A DNA stretch of 29,082 bases from Gnetum montanum. Taxonomy: Eukaryota > Streptophyta > Gnetopsida > Gnetales > Gnetaceae. Made by a program: the position numbers and the translations under genes. The stretch's first letter is position 1, and each line of letters begins with the position of its first letter. Below the pieces are notes generated by a model. It was not told where the DNA came from. It saw nothing but the letters and a program-made list of their open reading frames with translations, and did no database searches. The stretch covers positions 195,872 to 224,953 of the forward strand of contig MNCI01005296.1 of the NCBI GenBank assembly GCA_015680685.1, given 5' to 3'. Of this stretch, positions 20,701 through 29,082 are shown piece after piece.

Positions 20701-21309
20701 CATGAAAGAAATTTTCACCCCCTTTGTTTGGGGTACAAGATTAGGGAAATATACAATGATTTTAATTGTAAAATCTAAAGGTTGATTAATATTGCCTTTT
20801 GATGTACAGAAGCTTAAGAATGGATTCTTACCTTAAGATAAATATTCTTATAGAACTGGATAGCACTAAGTTATAAATTAAAAAAAAAAAGTTATAAAAG
20901 GAATTCTAAAACTTGTTCAATATATCCAAGGGATCTTAGTATACATAAGTCAAAATTTCAGTTTCATTTTCCTACTATCATTCTTACTATTGGTCATTTT
21001 GTTAGCTTATGTCTAGGATCTTTGAACTTAGGTGTTACATTCTGGGGGTGGTTTTTTAAAAAACATTTAGAGTGCATCACATGCTTAACACCAAGTAAAA
21101 AATGTAAATGATATTTTGAATTATAGAACTACAAATTTTAATTTCATTTATTTATTTTCTATCTTTGAAGATATGGTAAAAATCCAAAACATTTTAACTA
21201 GGTGTACCCCTTGGACATATAACCTACTTGATATTTTTGTAGAACCTATAACATAATAGTTTCAAAAGTGCCTACTTAGATCATTATTCATTTATTTGAA
21301 TTGAGGGAC
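20701..21309. other. Spacer, nothing recognised
   Basis: A/T-rich sequence without coding frames or recognisable repeats. The LINE similarity does not continue here. Confidence 0.35.
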
Positions 21310-21490
21310 CCTCATTTAGAATGAAGGTAAGGTGCTCATTTCTCAATTCAAAGATCTAGGTTCAAGCCTAGATGTAGCCACTTGGAGAGGTTAGATTTTC
21401 GCTCATCTACCAAGCCTTCTAGGGCCCCACCTAGTGAGATGGGTACTATAGCTTTGAGTGACGATCCTTTTAGAGGAAGGTATTAAACCT
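21310..21490 (+). repeat. tRNA-derived SINE-like element
   Basis: A B-box-like GGTTCAAGCCT stands at 21359-21369, preceded by a tRNA-like TAAGGTGCTCATTTCTCAAT. The downstream body (GAGGTTAGATTTTCGCTCAT to GACGATCCTTTTA) is the same family as the intron insertion at 15799-15882. This copy includes the pol III head that the intronic one lacks. The ends are not sharply defined. Confidence 0.6.
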
Positions 21491-22646
21491 CAAAAATAAA
21501 CTATGTTATAAAGAAAAAGACAATCATCAAGAAACATCAAAGAGAGATGCAAAACATAAAAGGAATGGCCCAATAGTTTTCAAATTATCTTTTTAGATTT
21601 TCATCTTTGCAGCAAATCCTTAAAAACCTCTACTCTAGGGTAGAAAAAGGAGCAAACCTTGTCTTGTTTCATAAGTGTTCTCTTAGGTTTTTGCTTCTTA
21701 CTAAAGGCTTCCTATAAACCAAATAAATAAATAAATAATGAATTCTTTTAGGACGTCAACTAAAACATGAGCCATTGAATGATGTCACCTTGAACAAATA
21801 GGAAGAACATTTGTTGGAGAATCTTTGTGCTAAATAGTTTCAAAATTATGGCTCAAACTAGTAGTCTCTTACTTGCACAATACTTGTTAAATAATGAGGT
21901 AACAAATTGAGCTACCCCTCATTTGACTATGGAATTACTTGATCATGCTAAAACTAATTTATAGTTAATATTATTTTCCTCTTTTAGGTACAAAGATTCT
22001 TCAAAAATTTTGTAGAAATTTTTCATTGGATGTTGACTTTTGAATGATTTCATCTTTTGTTAGCTTGGTTTTCTTCATCAAGTTCCTTTTCAATATTGTT
22101 CCTTTGGTTTGTGTTCTAAGACCTTGTCAAATCCATGTTATTTCAAGATAATAATTTCCATTTGATGGCCCTTGTTTTACTAGATTTGCTTGTATAGAAT
22201 TAAGTATGGATTGAGATGGAAAAAACTCATTTTCAAGGATCACAGTTGATTTAATGTTTAAAAATTTAAAATTTAAATTCAAAAAGTTAATATATATTTT
22301 GTTATAATCTTTGTAACTAGTTGTAGTCAAGTCTAGTGATTTTTTGTTGCTCTTGTCTATTCTTATGTTCTTAGTCAATACATCTCTTCGCTAACTCTTT
22401 TAATAATGGTTGTTTTCCAAATCTAGTATCTTATTGAGATACTTCATCTAGTCCTTGTCTTTGTGAACCATTCTAAATTATAGGTTTCTACTAAAAGGAC
22501 CTTGCTTATAAGGCTTAATTCTAAAGTTATCACTTAAACTTGTAAAAGGATTTTTGTAATTAAAAGATTTTACTTATTTAGTAACTAAATATTAAAACAT
22601 AGAATTTGAAGAACACAAATATGTTTTATGAATATCAGTGTAGCAT
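21491..22646. other. Spacer, nothing recognised
   Basis: A/T-rich DNA with an (AAAT)n run at 21721-21738. No protein, RNA or element similarity was recognised. The 83-codon minus-strand frame at 22127-22378 has low-complexity content and no family resemblance. Confidence 0.35.
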
Positions 22647-23468
22647 TGATGAATCGTGATTCATTAGATTGCAATATCACATACGTGATATCGTGGCCTT
22701 GCTCACGATATCGTATACGCGATATCGTGGCTCCTATGCAGGCTTATAAATACACCTTAGGTGCACGATGAAGAAAGTTAGTTTTTAGTTAGAAATTAGT
22801 TTTCCTTGTTAGTTTTTTCTCAACCCTTTCTCCCAATGCATACCCACGGTGTGATGATTGTAATTGTATGGCACCTTTATTCGAGTGTGATGTACTTGGA
22901 CACGCACATGACTGGAAATAAAGATCGAGATTACCTCATCATTGTAGCATTCACTTAGTTTAATTATTTACTTGTTATAGTTATTTATTGTTTTCGTAGT
23001 TAATATCTCTTCACCCTAAACTCCTTAAATGCGGAATAAGTACGACTTAATCATGAGCATTTTTAAGTGTGACTACTTGGTAACCCAGTAGCATACCTAG
23101 GATCCACGCTTGGTAATCCCAGTAGTAGTTGTGCACGAGGTCCAAGATGTGTACAAATGATTAAGGAATGAATGCTCATTGCACTTAGGCTAGCTTTGAC
23201 TCTCTCTCCCCCTTTTCCTCCTAGCTTAATTAAAGTTATTTCCATTACCTCTAGGAGTAGCACTAGCTTAGGACCACATCATACACCTTGCTCTAGACTA
23301 AACCATATCTGACAAAGCAAATACTAGTCCAAGTGGGAAGACAACAAACTACAATCAATAAGTAACTATCTAGATACCACAACTAGCCTGTCTACGGAGT
23401 TCAACCGGATCATTCATGAAACGCTTGTATTCATATGGTTGAGTGTAAGGGTACCTCGCCACTCATCA
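22647..23468 (+). repeat. 5' LTR of element B
   Basis: It starts TGATGAATCGTGATTCATTA and ends ...ACTCATCA just before the primer binding site, giving about 822 bases with TG...CA ends. It carries the palindrome array (22670-22730), TATA box (22745-22752), AATAAA (22917-22922) and the block TGACTACTTGGTAACCCAGTAG near 23065. It aligns with the LTRs at 3942 and 28626. Confidence 0.8.
22670..22752 (+). promoter_or_regulatory. LTR palindrome array and TATA box (element B, 5')
   Basis: Units GCAATATCACATACGTGATA (22670-22689) and CGATATCGTATACGCGATAT (22706-22725) precede TATAAATA at 22745-22752. The array sits within 20 bases of the TATA box. Confidence 0.6.
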
Positions 23469-23469
23469 T

Positions 23470-23487
23470 TGACACTATTACCGGGGA
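23470..23487 (+). other. Primer binding site, tRNA-Asp type (decayed)
   Basis: TGACACTATTACCGGGGA stands one base after the LTR end. Plant Athila elements use TGGCGCCGTTGCCGGGGA, complementary to the 3' end of tRNA-Asp. All five differences are C-to-T or G-to-A transitions, as expected for decay of methylated cytosines. This fixes both the LTR end and the element orientation. Confidence 0.75.
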
Positions 23488-23611
23488 CAGTGTTAGTTAT
23501 TTAGATTAGTTACATCATACAAGATCATTGTAACAAAGTATTAACGATATATCTTTCAAAAATAATAATTATTATTATTATTATAATTAAATCACACACA
23601 AATTTACAACC

Positions 23612-25603
23612 ATGTCTCTCTCACAAGACTATGATAACGCAACAACCAGTAAGGCAATTCATTGGAGAACCAACAAATTATATAATGATGAAGATGAAGT
23701 TTAGAGTACCCAATCTAATGTAGGGGTCTCCTATGAGCATAAATGCAAACAACATCATCCCAACTCATGAATGCATAACATACCTAGTGACGATGAACCC
23801 TTACTGGCCACTACAAGCCTAACGAAAATATAAGAGGCTATTCGAATATCCCACAATCATCATAAGAAAAGGCATCTACCCAAGCTTGACTTAAACAACT
23901 TTCCTAAGTTTTCAAGAGGCTATGATTTAGATCCACAACATCATCTACAAGCCTTCCATGATGCCTGTGTATGGAATAACATTGATAATGGATGGAAAAA
24001 ACTTAAGCTCTTTCCTACGACACTCGTTGGCCAAGCAAACGTATGGTACAAGTCCTTATGACCAAAATCAATCCGACGTTGGCCAATAATGGTAGAACTC
24101 TTTAATGAAAGATATCAAACTTATGCAAGAGTGTCAGCCTTGAGGAGACAAATCTAAGAGTGGAAACAAGCGCAACACGAACCCTTGGACATGGCCTTAG
24201 AAAGATATTATGCATTGCTAAATAACTGCCCAGGCCATGAGTTCTTCAAGGAAAGGCTAATGTACCACATTATTGATGGGCTCAATAATGAAACAAGGGA
24301 AACCCTAGGAATGTATGCCCCAGGTCAACTATATGAACCACGAACCCACCAATTTCAAGAGCTTATTAAGCAAGTAGCAAAAGAAGAAGGAGAAATGGCT
24401 AAATGGGAGAATGTTAAAAGTTCTCAACAAGCCCAAAATTCAACAAGGGCCCATGATTATGAAGAGGAGAAATCAACTCATCACAAAGAGGTGGAACCAT
24501 CTTTGCCAATACTACAATCATTAGATGCAACTGAGGCAAAGATCAATAGGATGATGGAATGGATACATGAAAATGTGGAGAATATGCCAATAATATTGGA
24601 GGTAGAGTTATGACAACCCAAGAAACAGTACAAAACACCTTTAGACAATCAGAAAGAAGGGTCGAAGAGAATAAGAAATTAACTGCTGATCATACGTATC
24701 AATGTAGCATTTGCTTGTATGATCACCCTAAGGACCAATGCCCAATCTTATCACATTTACATGAGCATTGGGGAAGAATGTTACATCCAAAGTTCATGCA
24801 AAAATACTACGTTCAATCACAGTGGCAACAATCTTAGTTGTGGGGGAGGCCATCCCCAAACTAGTTACACCCTTCATACCATCTAAACCTTAAGTGCTTA
24901 TCAAGTTCAACATCCTGTTTCCCCAACTGGGTCAACATCCTCTTTCTCACCACATTATTATTATTCTCCTCAATACTATCAACCCATAACCTCTACAACA
25001 AGACTACCACCTTGGGTACCTTACATTTCTTCTTGATTTCAAAATTCTCATCCTTCACCTCCTTCTACATCGCCACCAATTATACCCAAAGGATTTGCAC
25101 CATAGCATTAACCCACGAACGTTACTTGTGCTTCTACTATCAACAGCAGTGGGAATCCTCTACAACATTATATGCATCCCTTCTTTAGACATGAACGTAG
25201 AAAGGGACATCATAATTCAGAACCCACTACATCCGCCAACTCAGCACAAGTCCAACACTGCGGTGCATCTTCCTCTTTGAATCCAACGCCTCATGTTACC
25301 TTATCAGGGCCATCACTCAATACTCCAACAACTACACGGCCCAATGAACATAGCCACATGGGGAGACATGTTAATCCTTGCATACCATCTTATAGTCACA
25401 AGTACCATGGTGGGTCAACTCCTTATAAATTAACCACATCTTATAACTTGCCCCACTATGTCAACTCTAATCAAGTGTGTGAATCCCAATGGGGTAAGTA
25501 TGATCGGGTCCCAATATTTCCAACATGCAAGGATCCCAACCTTCCATTTATTAATTCTAGCCATGCTCAACCATTTAGCTATGGGGGGTATCCTCCATTC
25601 TAA
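23612..25603 (+). pseudogene. Athila-like gag (broken)
   Basis: ATG at 23612 opens a frame with stops at about 23702, 23769, 23831, 24058 and 24155. Several look like CAA-to-TAA or TGG-to-TGA changes. The Retrotran_gag fold is visible: LDLNNFPKFSRG, then WNNIDNGWKKLKLFP, LVGQANVWYKSL (stop) PKSIRRW, LFNERYQ, and LERYYALLNNCPGHEF up to IIDGLNNETRETLG (24185-24310). A frameshift at about 24600 moves to the frame with the zinc knuckle CX2CX3HX4C (CSICLYDHPKDQC, about 24700), a spacing typical of Athila gag. A P/S/H-rich tail runs on to 25603 in shifted frames. Gag forms the particle in which reverse transcription takes place; this copy cannot make it. Confidence 0.8.
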
Positions 25604-25698
25604 CAACATGGAATTAATAAATGTTTTTCAATTTCTTTAATTTTTCAACTTTTTGTTTTCTTGTTTTTCATCTTTCAATTTATTGTTTTGTCATTTTG

Positions 25699-25816
25699 TC
25701 TTTTTGTCTTTTTATGAGTAATCTCATCTATGAATAAAACACTCATGTGACTCATTNATCTTTTTGTCTTTTTATGAGTAATCTCATCTATGAATAAAAC
25801 ACTCATGTGACTCATT
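25699..25816. other. Identical 58-bp direct repeat around a single N (likely assembly join)
   Basis: 25699-25756 and 25759-25816 are identical. The only ambiguous base of the window, N at 25757, lies between them. An unmerged overlap of two contig ends is the simplest reading; a true tandem copy is less likely. Confidence 0.75.
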
Positions 25817-27050
25817 GGTTGAGGTGTTGTTCTCTGCTATCAAGTCTTAGGTGACTAATTACTTAAATAGCAAGTCCACAACATCCACCTATCCATTCGA
25901 TTAATAAGAGGTTCTGCCCTGGGTACAATGATATTCCTAATCATTAAAACTTAAAGTAACCTTATGTTATTATACCGAGAGTGAAGAAGAATGGACCAAA
26001 AGGGAATGACCAGGGTGTGACATCAAGGGGACTTGCGGATTCTGTTTGGTGACATCTATAGGAGTTATCATGCATCTTGGTTGTACTAAGATTTGTGTAG
26101 ATCTAATGAAAAATGGGAGTAAGAGTAATCAAAAAGCACTCAATCAAGGCAACTCAATGCTATTCTAGGGGGTCCCACTAGAAAGACATGCACCCATGCC
26201 TGAAGGTAGGCAGCTTCTCTGGATTAAGCATTCCAAAAAAAAATGATGATGAACGATGATGAAAAAATAAATAAAAAAGAAGAAGAAGAGTGCCACAGAG
26301 CAAAATCACTCCTCCCTTGTACGAAACGCCAAGCAATCATGCGCCTTGTTGTCATGGTGCTCTTATGGTTGTCCATCATCGGATGAAGCAATGCAATGTC
26401 ACTGATCGAAGGAATGGACTTGTTCTTAAGTTTGGAGCAACAGGCTAATGACACATTAATCATGCCTTACACTGAGGATTCATTGTGCCTTGAGTCAATT
26501 ACCTCATGTCCCAATCCCTGCAATCTCTTCTACAATTCACCTCATCTCGCTATTCATGAATTTATGACTTGTGTCTTATGTAGCATTGAATTTATACCTC
26601 ATCATGGTGGTATTTACGTGTGTGTGTTTTGTGAAATTGGTGTAGATTTCATTTAACCCTTCCAGGGCCTACGGACATTTTAAGGTGTGGTTATGCAAGG
26701 GCATTATAGGTTGGAACCTACTTTGGGGAGGATCCACTTGCGTAATTTTTGTAATTTGTACTTGTTGCACACCACCATGTCATTTTATACCCTTCAAGCA
26801 CTTCATTGCCAAATCTATTCTTTCCCTTATCATCCTTTTGGCTCAAATGTTTCTATGTACCAACACATGTCCTTTTTCCTCATGCTCTTCATGACTTCCA
26901 TCACTAAATTTTACACCATTATTGTTTCTGTGCCTTCAAGCTTGATCAATATTACCGTGGACCCTTTACGTCGACTTCAAGTCCTTCATTTTTGAGTCAA
27001 GAATTTCAAAAATTTATCAATTTTTCCAAATACCTCACTTTAAACAGGCC
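25817..27050 (+). other. Internal region of element B where pol would be expected
   Basis: Frames of 70-100 codons exist (26396-26656, 26687-26995) but show no protease, RT, RNase H or integrase motif. A purine-rich AT stretch with GAAGAAGAAGAG lies near 26275-26290. The last 100 bases weakly resemble bases 80-180 of element A. I see no gene here. Confidence 0.45.
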
Positions 27051-27140
27051 GTGATATCATGTATGTTATATCACGTCTAACGTGATATCACGGATGCGCT
27101 ATCGCGTATGCAATATCGTGTCCCATAAACACTATAAATA
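27051..27140 (+). promoter_or_regulatory. Internal palindrome array plus TATA box (element B)
   Basis: Decayed units GTGATATCATGTATGTTATA (27051-27070), CGTGATATCACGGATGCGCT (27081-27100) and ATCGCGTATGCAATATCGTG (27101-27120) precede TATAAATA at 27133-27140. This is the counterpart of 181-271. Confidence 0.55.
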
Positions 27141-27645
27141 TGGATCCCCCCTGCGAATGTCAACATCATTTGCAACTGTTCACGTGGGGGAGTTTTTCAA
27201 ATTTTCTTCCATGACTTGTGATTGCGTATCTCTTGTTCCAACAGCCACAACTTGCTCACTAATGCTCCAATTTTCATTCTGCTCAAGCCTATCTAAACCC
27301 GAAGTGTTCAGCATAGTTGTGGGGGAGGGGTACACTTTGAATTGGGCACAAATTTTTTGAAATTCATCATCACCCAAAAGATACTATCAGGGGTAATTAA
27401 TTATACAAAAATGATCAACATGTGCCAAAAAACAACTTCATCTCCTCACTTATACCAGGAAATTAAAAATTGTGAAACCACCTAATCAAAGTGGGTCAAA
27501 TATTAAAACCTTTTGGGGACATTTTCACAGAAATTCCAAACTTTAAATCACACATAATAAGAAATGAATCCATTAAGGTAAGAAGTAAGGTATAACTTAA
27601 CTTTGGTAAGCAACCTTACTAATGACTGACCCTGTGTGATTGCAG
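27141..27645 (+). other. ORF2 leader of element B
   Basis: It aligns with 272-737: GAAGTGTTCAGCATAGTTGT, the polypurine run GTGGGGGAGGGG at 27319-27330, donor-like AGTAAGGTATAAC (about 27586), branch-like TTACTAAT (27616-27623) and the acceptor TGATTGCAG ending at 27645 before ATGGCCCC. Conservation of these points in both copies supports a functional ancestor but does not prove splicing. Confidence 0.45.
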
Positions 27646-28600
27646 ATGGCCCCAAAGTGTGGAAAATAAGAAGGACCCTTTCAAGGTGTGTCCAAGCAAC
27701 CCAAGAGAGGCAGAAGACAAGTGTCTCCTGAACAACATGCAAAGCAAGAGGCGCAATCATTTAGCATCCATCAAGAGACTCCTGCTACTGTACAATCAGG
27801 ACAAGCCGAAGGACGAGTTGCTGCAGCGCCTAAACAGGAACAACAACTCATGTTGTCCCAGAGTGTGTTCAAGCCATCTGTGAAAAGTCCACATCGGCTG
27901 CAGTGATCGTGGAATTGAACTTCGTACCTTTCACAGAATTTGCTCTTGAGGCTGTGAGAGACCAACTCAAAGGATCTCCATTATGGCCTATCCTCTCTAA
28001 AAATGGTGCCTGGTACTTAGAAGAAATGTACCAATTTTGGCACAATAAGGAAGAAGGCACCATGGTCAACATTTGTCATGTGTCTGTACATTTTTTTGCC
28101 AAGGCCATCTCAGAAGTGTTGAACCTTCCAAATAAAGGACCAAAAATTGCTCACCTGTCCACTTGCTCCAATGCTGATGTGCGAAGAGTTTGGTTAGATA
28201 GGGCGTACAACAAAGAAGACAAGACATATGGATAGTTAACACTAGAAGAAAGGATATACTTCAAGATTGGCGCTTATCACATCTTCCCCACGAGAGGATT
28301 AAAAAGAATCTTAACATATGTAGCAAGAGGAAGTGCGATATTGATGGAAAAGGCTAATGCTAACCTTCCTCATCTATATCTCATGGAGATCTTGAGGTGG
28401 TTTGAAGAATGCAAGACAGGGAAGTTCACGTTGCCCTTCCCTTGTCTCATCAGAAAGCTAGCAAACGTGTTGGTATTTTGGGATACACCAATGACATCCT
28501 TAGAAGAGCCCAAAATGCTTTGTTCGCTGAACTGCTGAAGCCACCAACTTCGAGGAAAAGTGCTAGTGAGACATTAGAGCCAAAGCAAGCGCAAGAATAG
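27646..28600 (+). pseudogene. ORF2 of element B, plant-transposon-protein-like domain only (broken)
   Basis: ATGGCCCCAAAG at 27646 matches the start at 738. A stop comes at codon 8, then the basic and Q-rich N-terminus (KRGRRQVSPEQHAK...). A one-base frameshift near 27860 leads into VIVELNF (27903-28235). Segments shared with element A are GSPLWPIL, AISEVLNLPN, GLKRILTYVARG and LPFPCLIRKL. Another stop at about 28234 and a shift near 28450 follow, ending at the TAG before 28600. The Q/P linker and coiled-coil tail present at 1690-3626 are absent. Confidence 0.7.
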
Positions 28601-28625
28601 ATGGTGGGGCCCACTACAACTCTAA

Positions 28626-29082
28626 TGATACATGAAATTGCTCATATTGCTGGTGGTCGCGTTAAGGCACCCACGTTATATCATGGGTCGCGATATCACG
28701 TATGCGATATATCATGGGCCGCGATATCGTGTATGCAATATCGTGTACGCAATATCTCATTTGCCCACGATATCGTGTACGCGATATCACAGTCAACCGT
28801 AATTTCTATAAATAAGAGGCCACTCTCCCTCATTTGAAATACCAATTTTAGAGTAGTAAAGCTCTGGCAGTTTGATCCCTCCAGAGTTAGATTTTTTCCC
28901 ATGTCTGCCCGCAGTGTGGTGAATGTAATTGTACGGTGTCTTTATTTGAGTGTGCCATACTTGGCGACACGCACATGACTAGTAATAAAGATCAAGATTA
29001 CTTCATCATTGCAGCATTCACTTAGTTTATTTATTTGTTTATTTATTTAATGTTATTTATTGCTTTCATAGCGCGGTGTGAG
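28626..29082 (+). repeat. 3' LTR of element B (runs off the window)
   Basis: It starts TGATACATGAAATTG, the counterpart of TGATGAGTCATGAATTG at 3942. Palindrome units are at 28690-28711, 28721-28756 and 28768-28790, TATAAATA at 28807-28814, the block GTGTGGTGAATGTAATTGTA near 28913 and AATAAA at 28984-28989. The remaining 360 bases or so lie beyond the window. No polypurine tract precedes it. Confidence 0.75.
28674..28814 (+). promoter_or_regulatory. Expanded palindrome array and TATA box (element B, 3' LTR)
   Basis: At least three full palindrome units and several half units are packed into about 115 bases, roughly twice the size of the array in the 5' LTR of the same element. TATAAATA follows at 28807-28814. 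Confidence 0.6.

Larger units (their letters stand above)
22647..29082 (+). mobile_element. Athila-like Ty3/gypsy element B, gag and ORF2 without pol
   Basis: The order is 5' LTR, primer binding site, broken gag, about 1.4 kb of unassigned internal DNA, internal promoter-like leader, broken ORF2, and a 3' LTR cut off by the window end. No protease, RT, RNase H or integrase was recognised between gag and ORF2, though about 4 kb of pol would be expected. It is therefore either a nonautonomous derivative or a deleted copy. The two LTRs differ clearly in U3, so the copy is old or composite. Confidence 0.7.

Noticed and set aside
23563-23588. (ATT)n-rich palindrome after the primer site as a regulatory hairpin
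   Set aside because: It is a simple microsatellite in AT-rich DNA and is not shared with another copy.
26396-26995. Frames after gag as the remains of pol
   Set aside because: No protease, RT, RNase H or integrase motif could be found in any plus frame.

Overview
The window reads as nuclear DNA of a seed plant with a repeat-rich genome. It holds one split protein-coding gene with GT-AG introns, and almost everything around it is decayed retrotransposon. The mix of Athila-like Ty3/gypsy elements, a Ty1/copia element, a long solo LTR, an RTE-like LINE and tRNA-derived SINE pieces would fit a gymnosperm or another large plant genome. That taxonomic guess is inference only; nothing here is diagnostic of a species.

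Layout. 1-4552 is the 3' part of an Athila-like gypsy element (element A): an internal leader with its own TATA box, a broken large second ORF (ORF2) carrying a plant-transposon-protein-like domain and a coiled-coil tail, a polypurine tract and a truncated 3' LTR. About 4560-9258 is a decayed Ty1/copia element (gag, protease, integrase, RT, RNase H, probable 3' LTR) lacking its 5' end. 9575-12295 is a 2.7 kb LTR-like unit bounded by a perfect 5-bp target duplication (GAATT). 12334-12980 holds a tRNA/SINE-like stretch and degenerate tandem and inverted repeats. 13287-18240 is the only gene that looks alive: a five-exon DHHC-type protein S-acyltransferase (447 aa) with TATA box, 5' leader and 3' UTR. 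A short SINE fragment with a 13-bp target duplication sits in its second intron. 19410-20700 is a minus-strand LINE reverse transcriptase relic, and a second SINE copy lies at 21310-21490. 22647-29082 is a second Athila-like element (element B): 5' LTR, a decayed tRNA-Asp-type primer binding site, broken gag, no recognisable pol, the same internal leader and ORF2 (broken and shortened), and a 3' LTR cut off by the window end.

The most notable observation is a CpG-rich palindromic module built on GATATCGCGTACGCGATATC. It forms small arrays immediately upstream of a TATA box at five places: three LTRs and two internal leaders preceding ORF2. The two internal leaders also share an intron-like splice acceptor (branch-site-like TTACTAA(C/T), then AG) directly abutting the ORF2 start ATGGCCCC. 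This suggests that the element family drives its second ORF from an internal promoter sharing its upstream module with the LTR, possibly with splicing. A single N at 25757 lies between two identical 58-bp copies and looks like an unmerged contig overlap.
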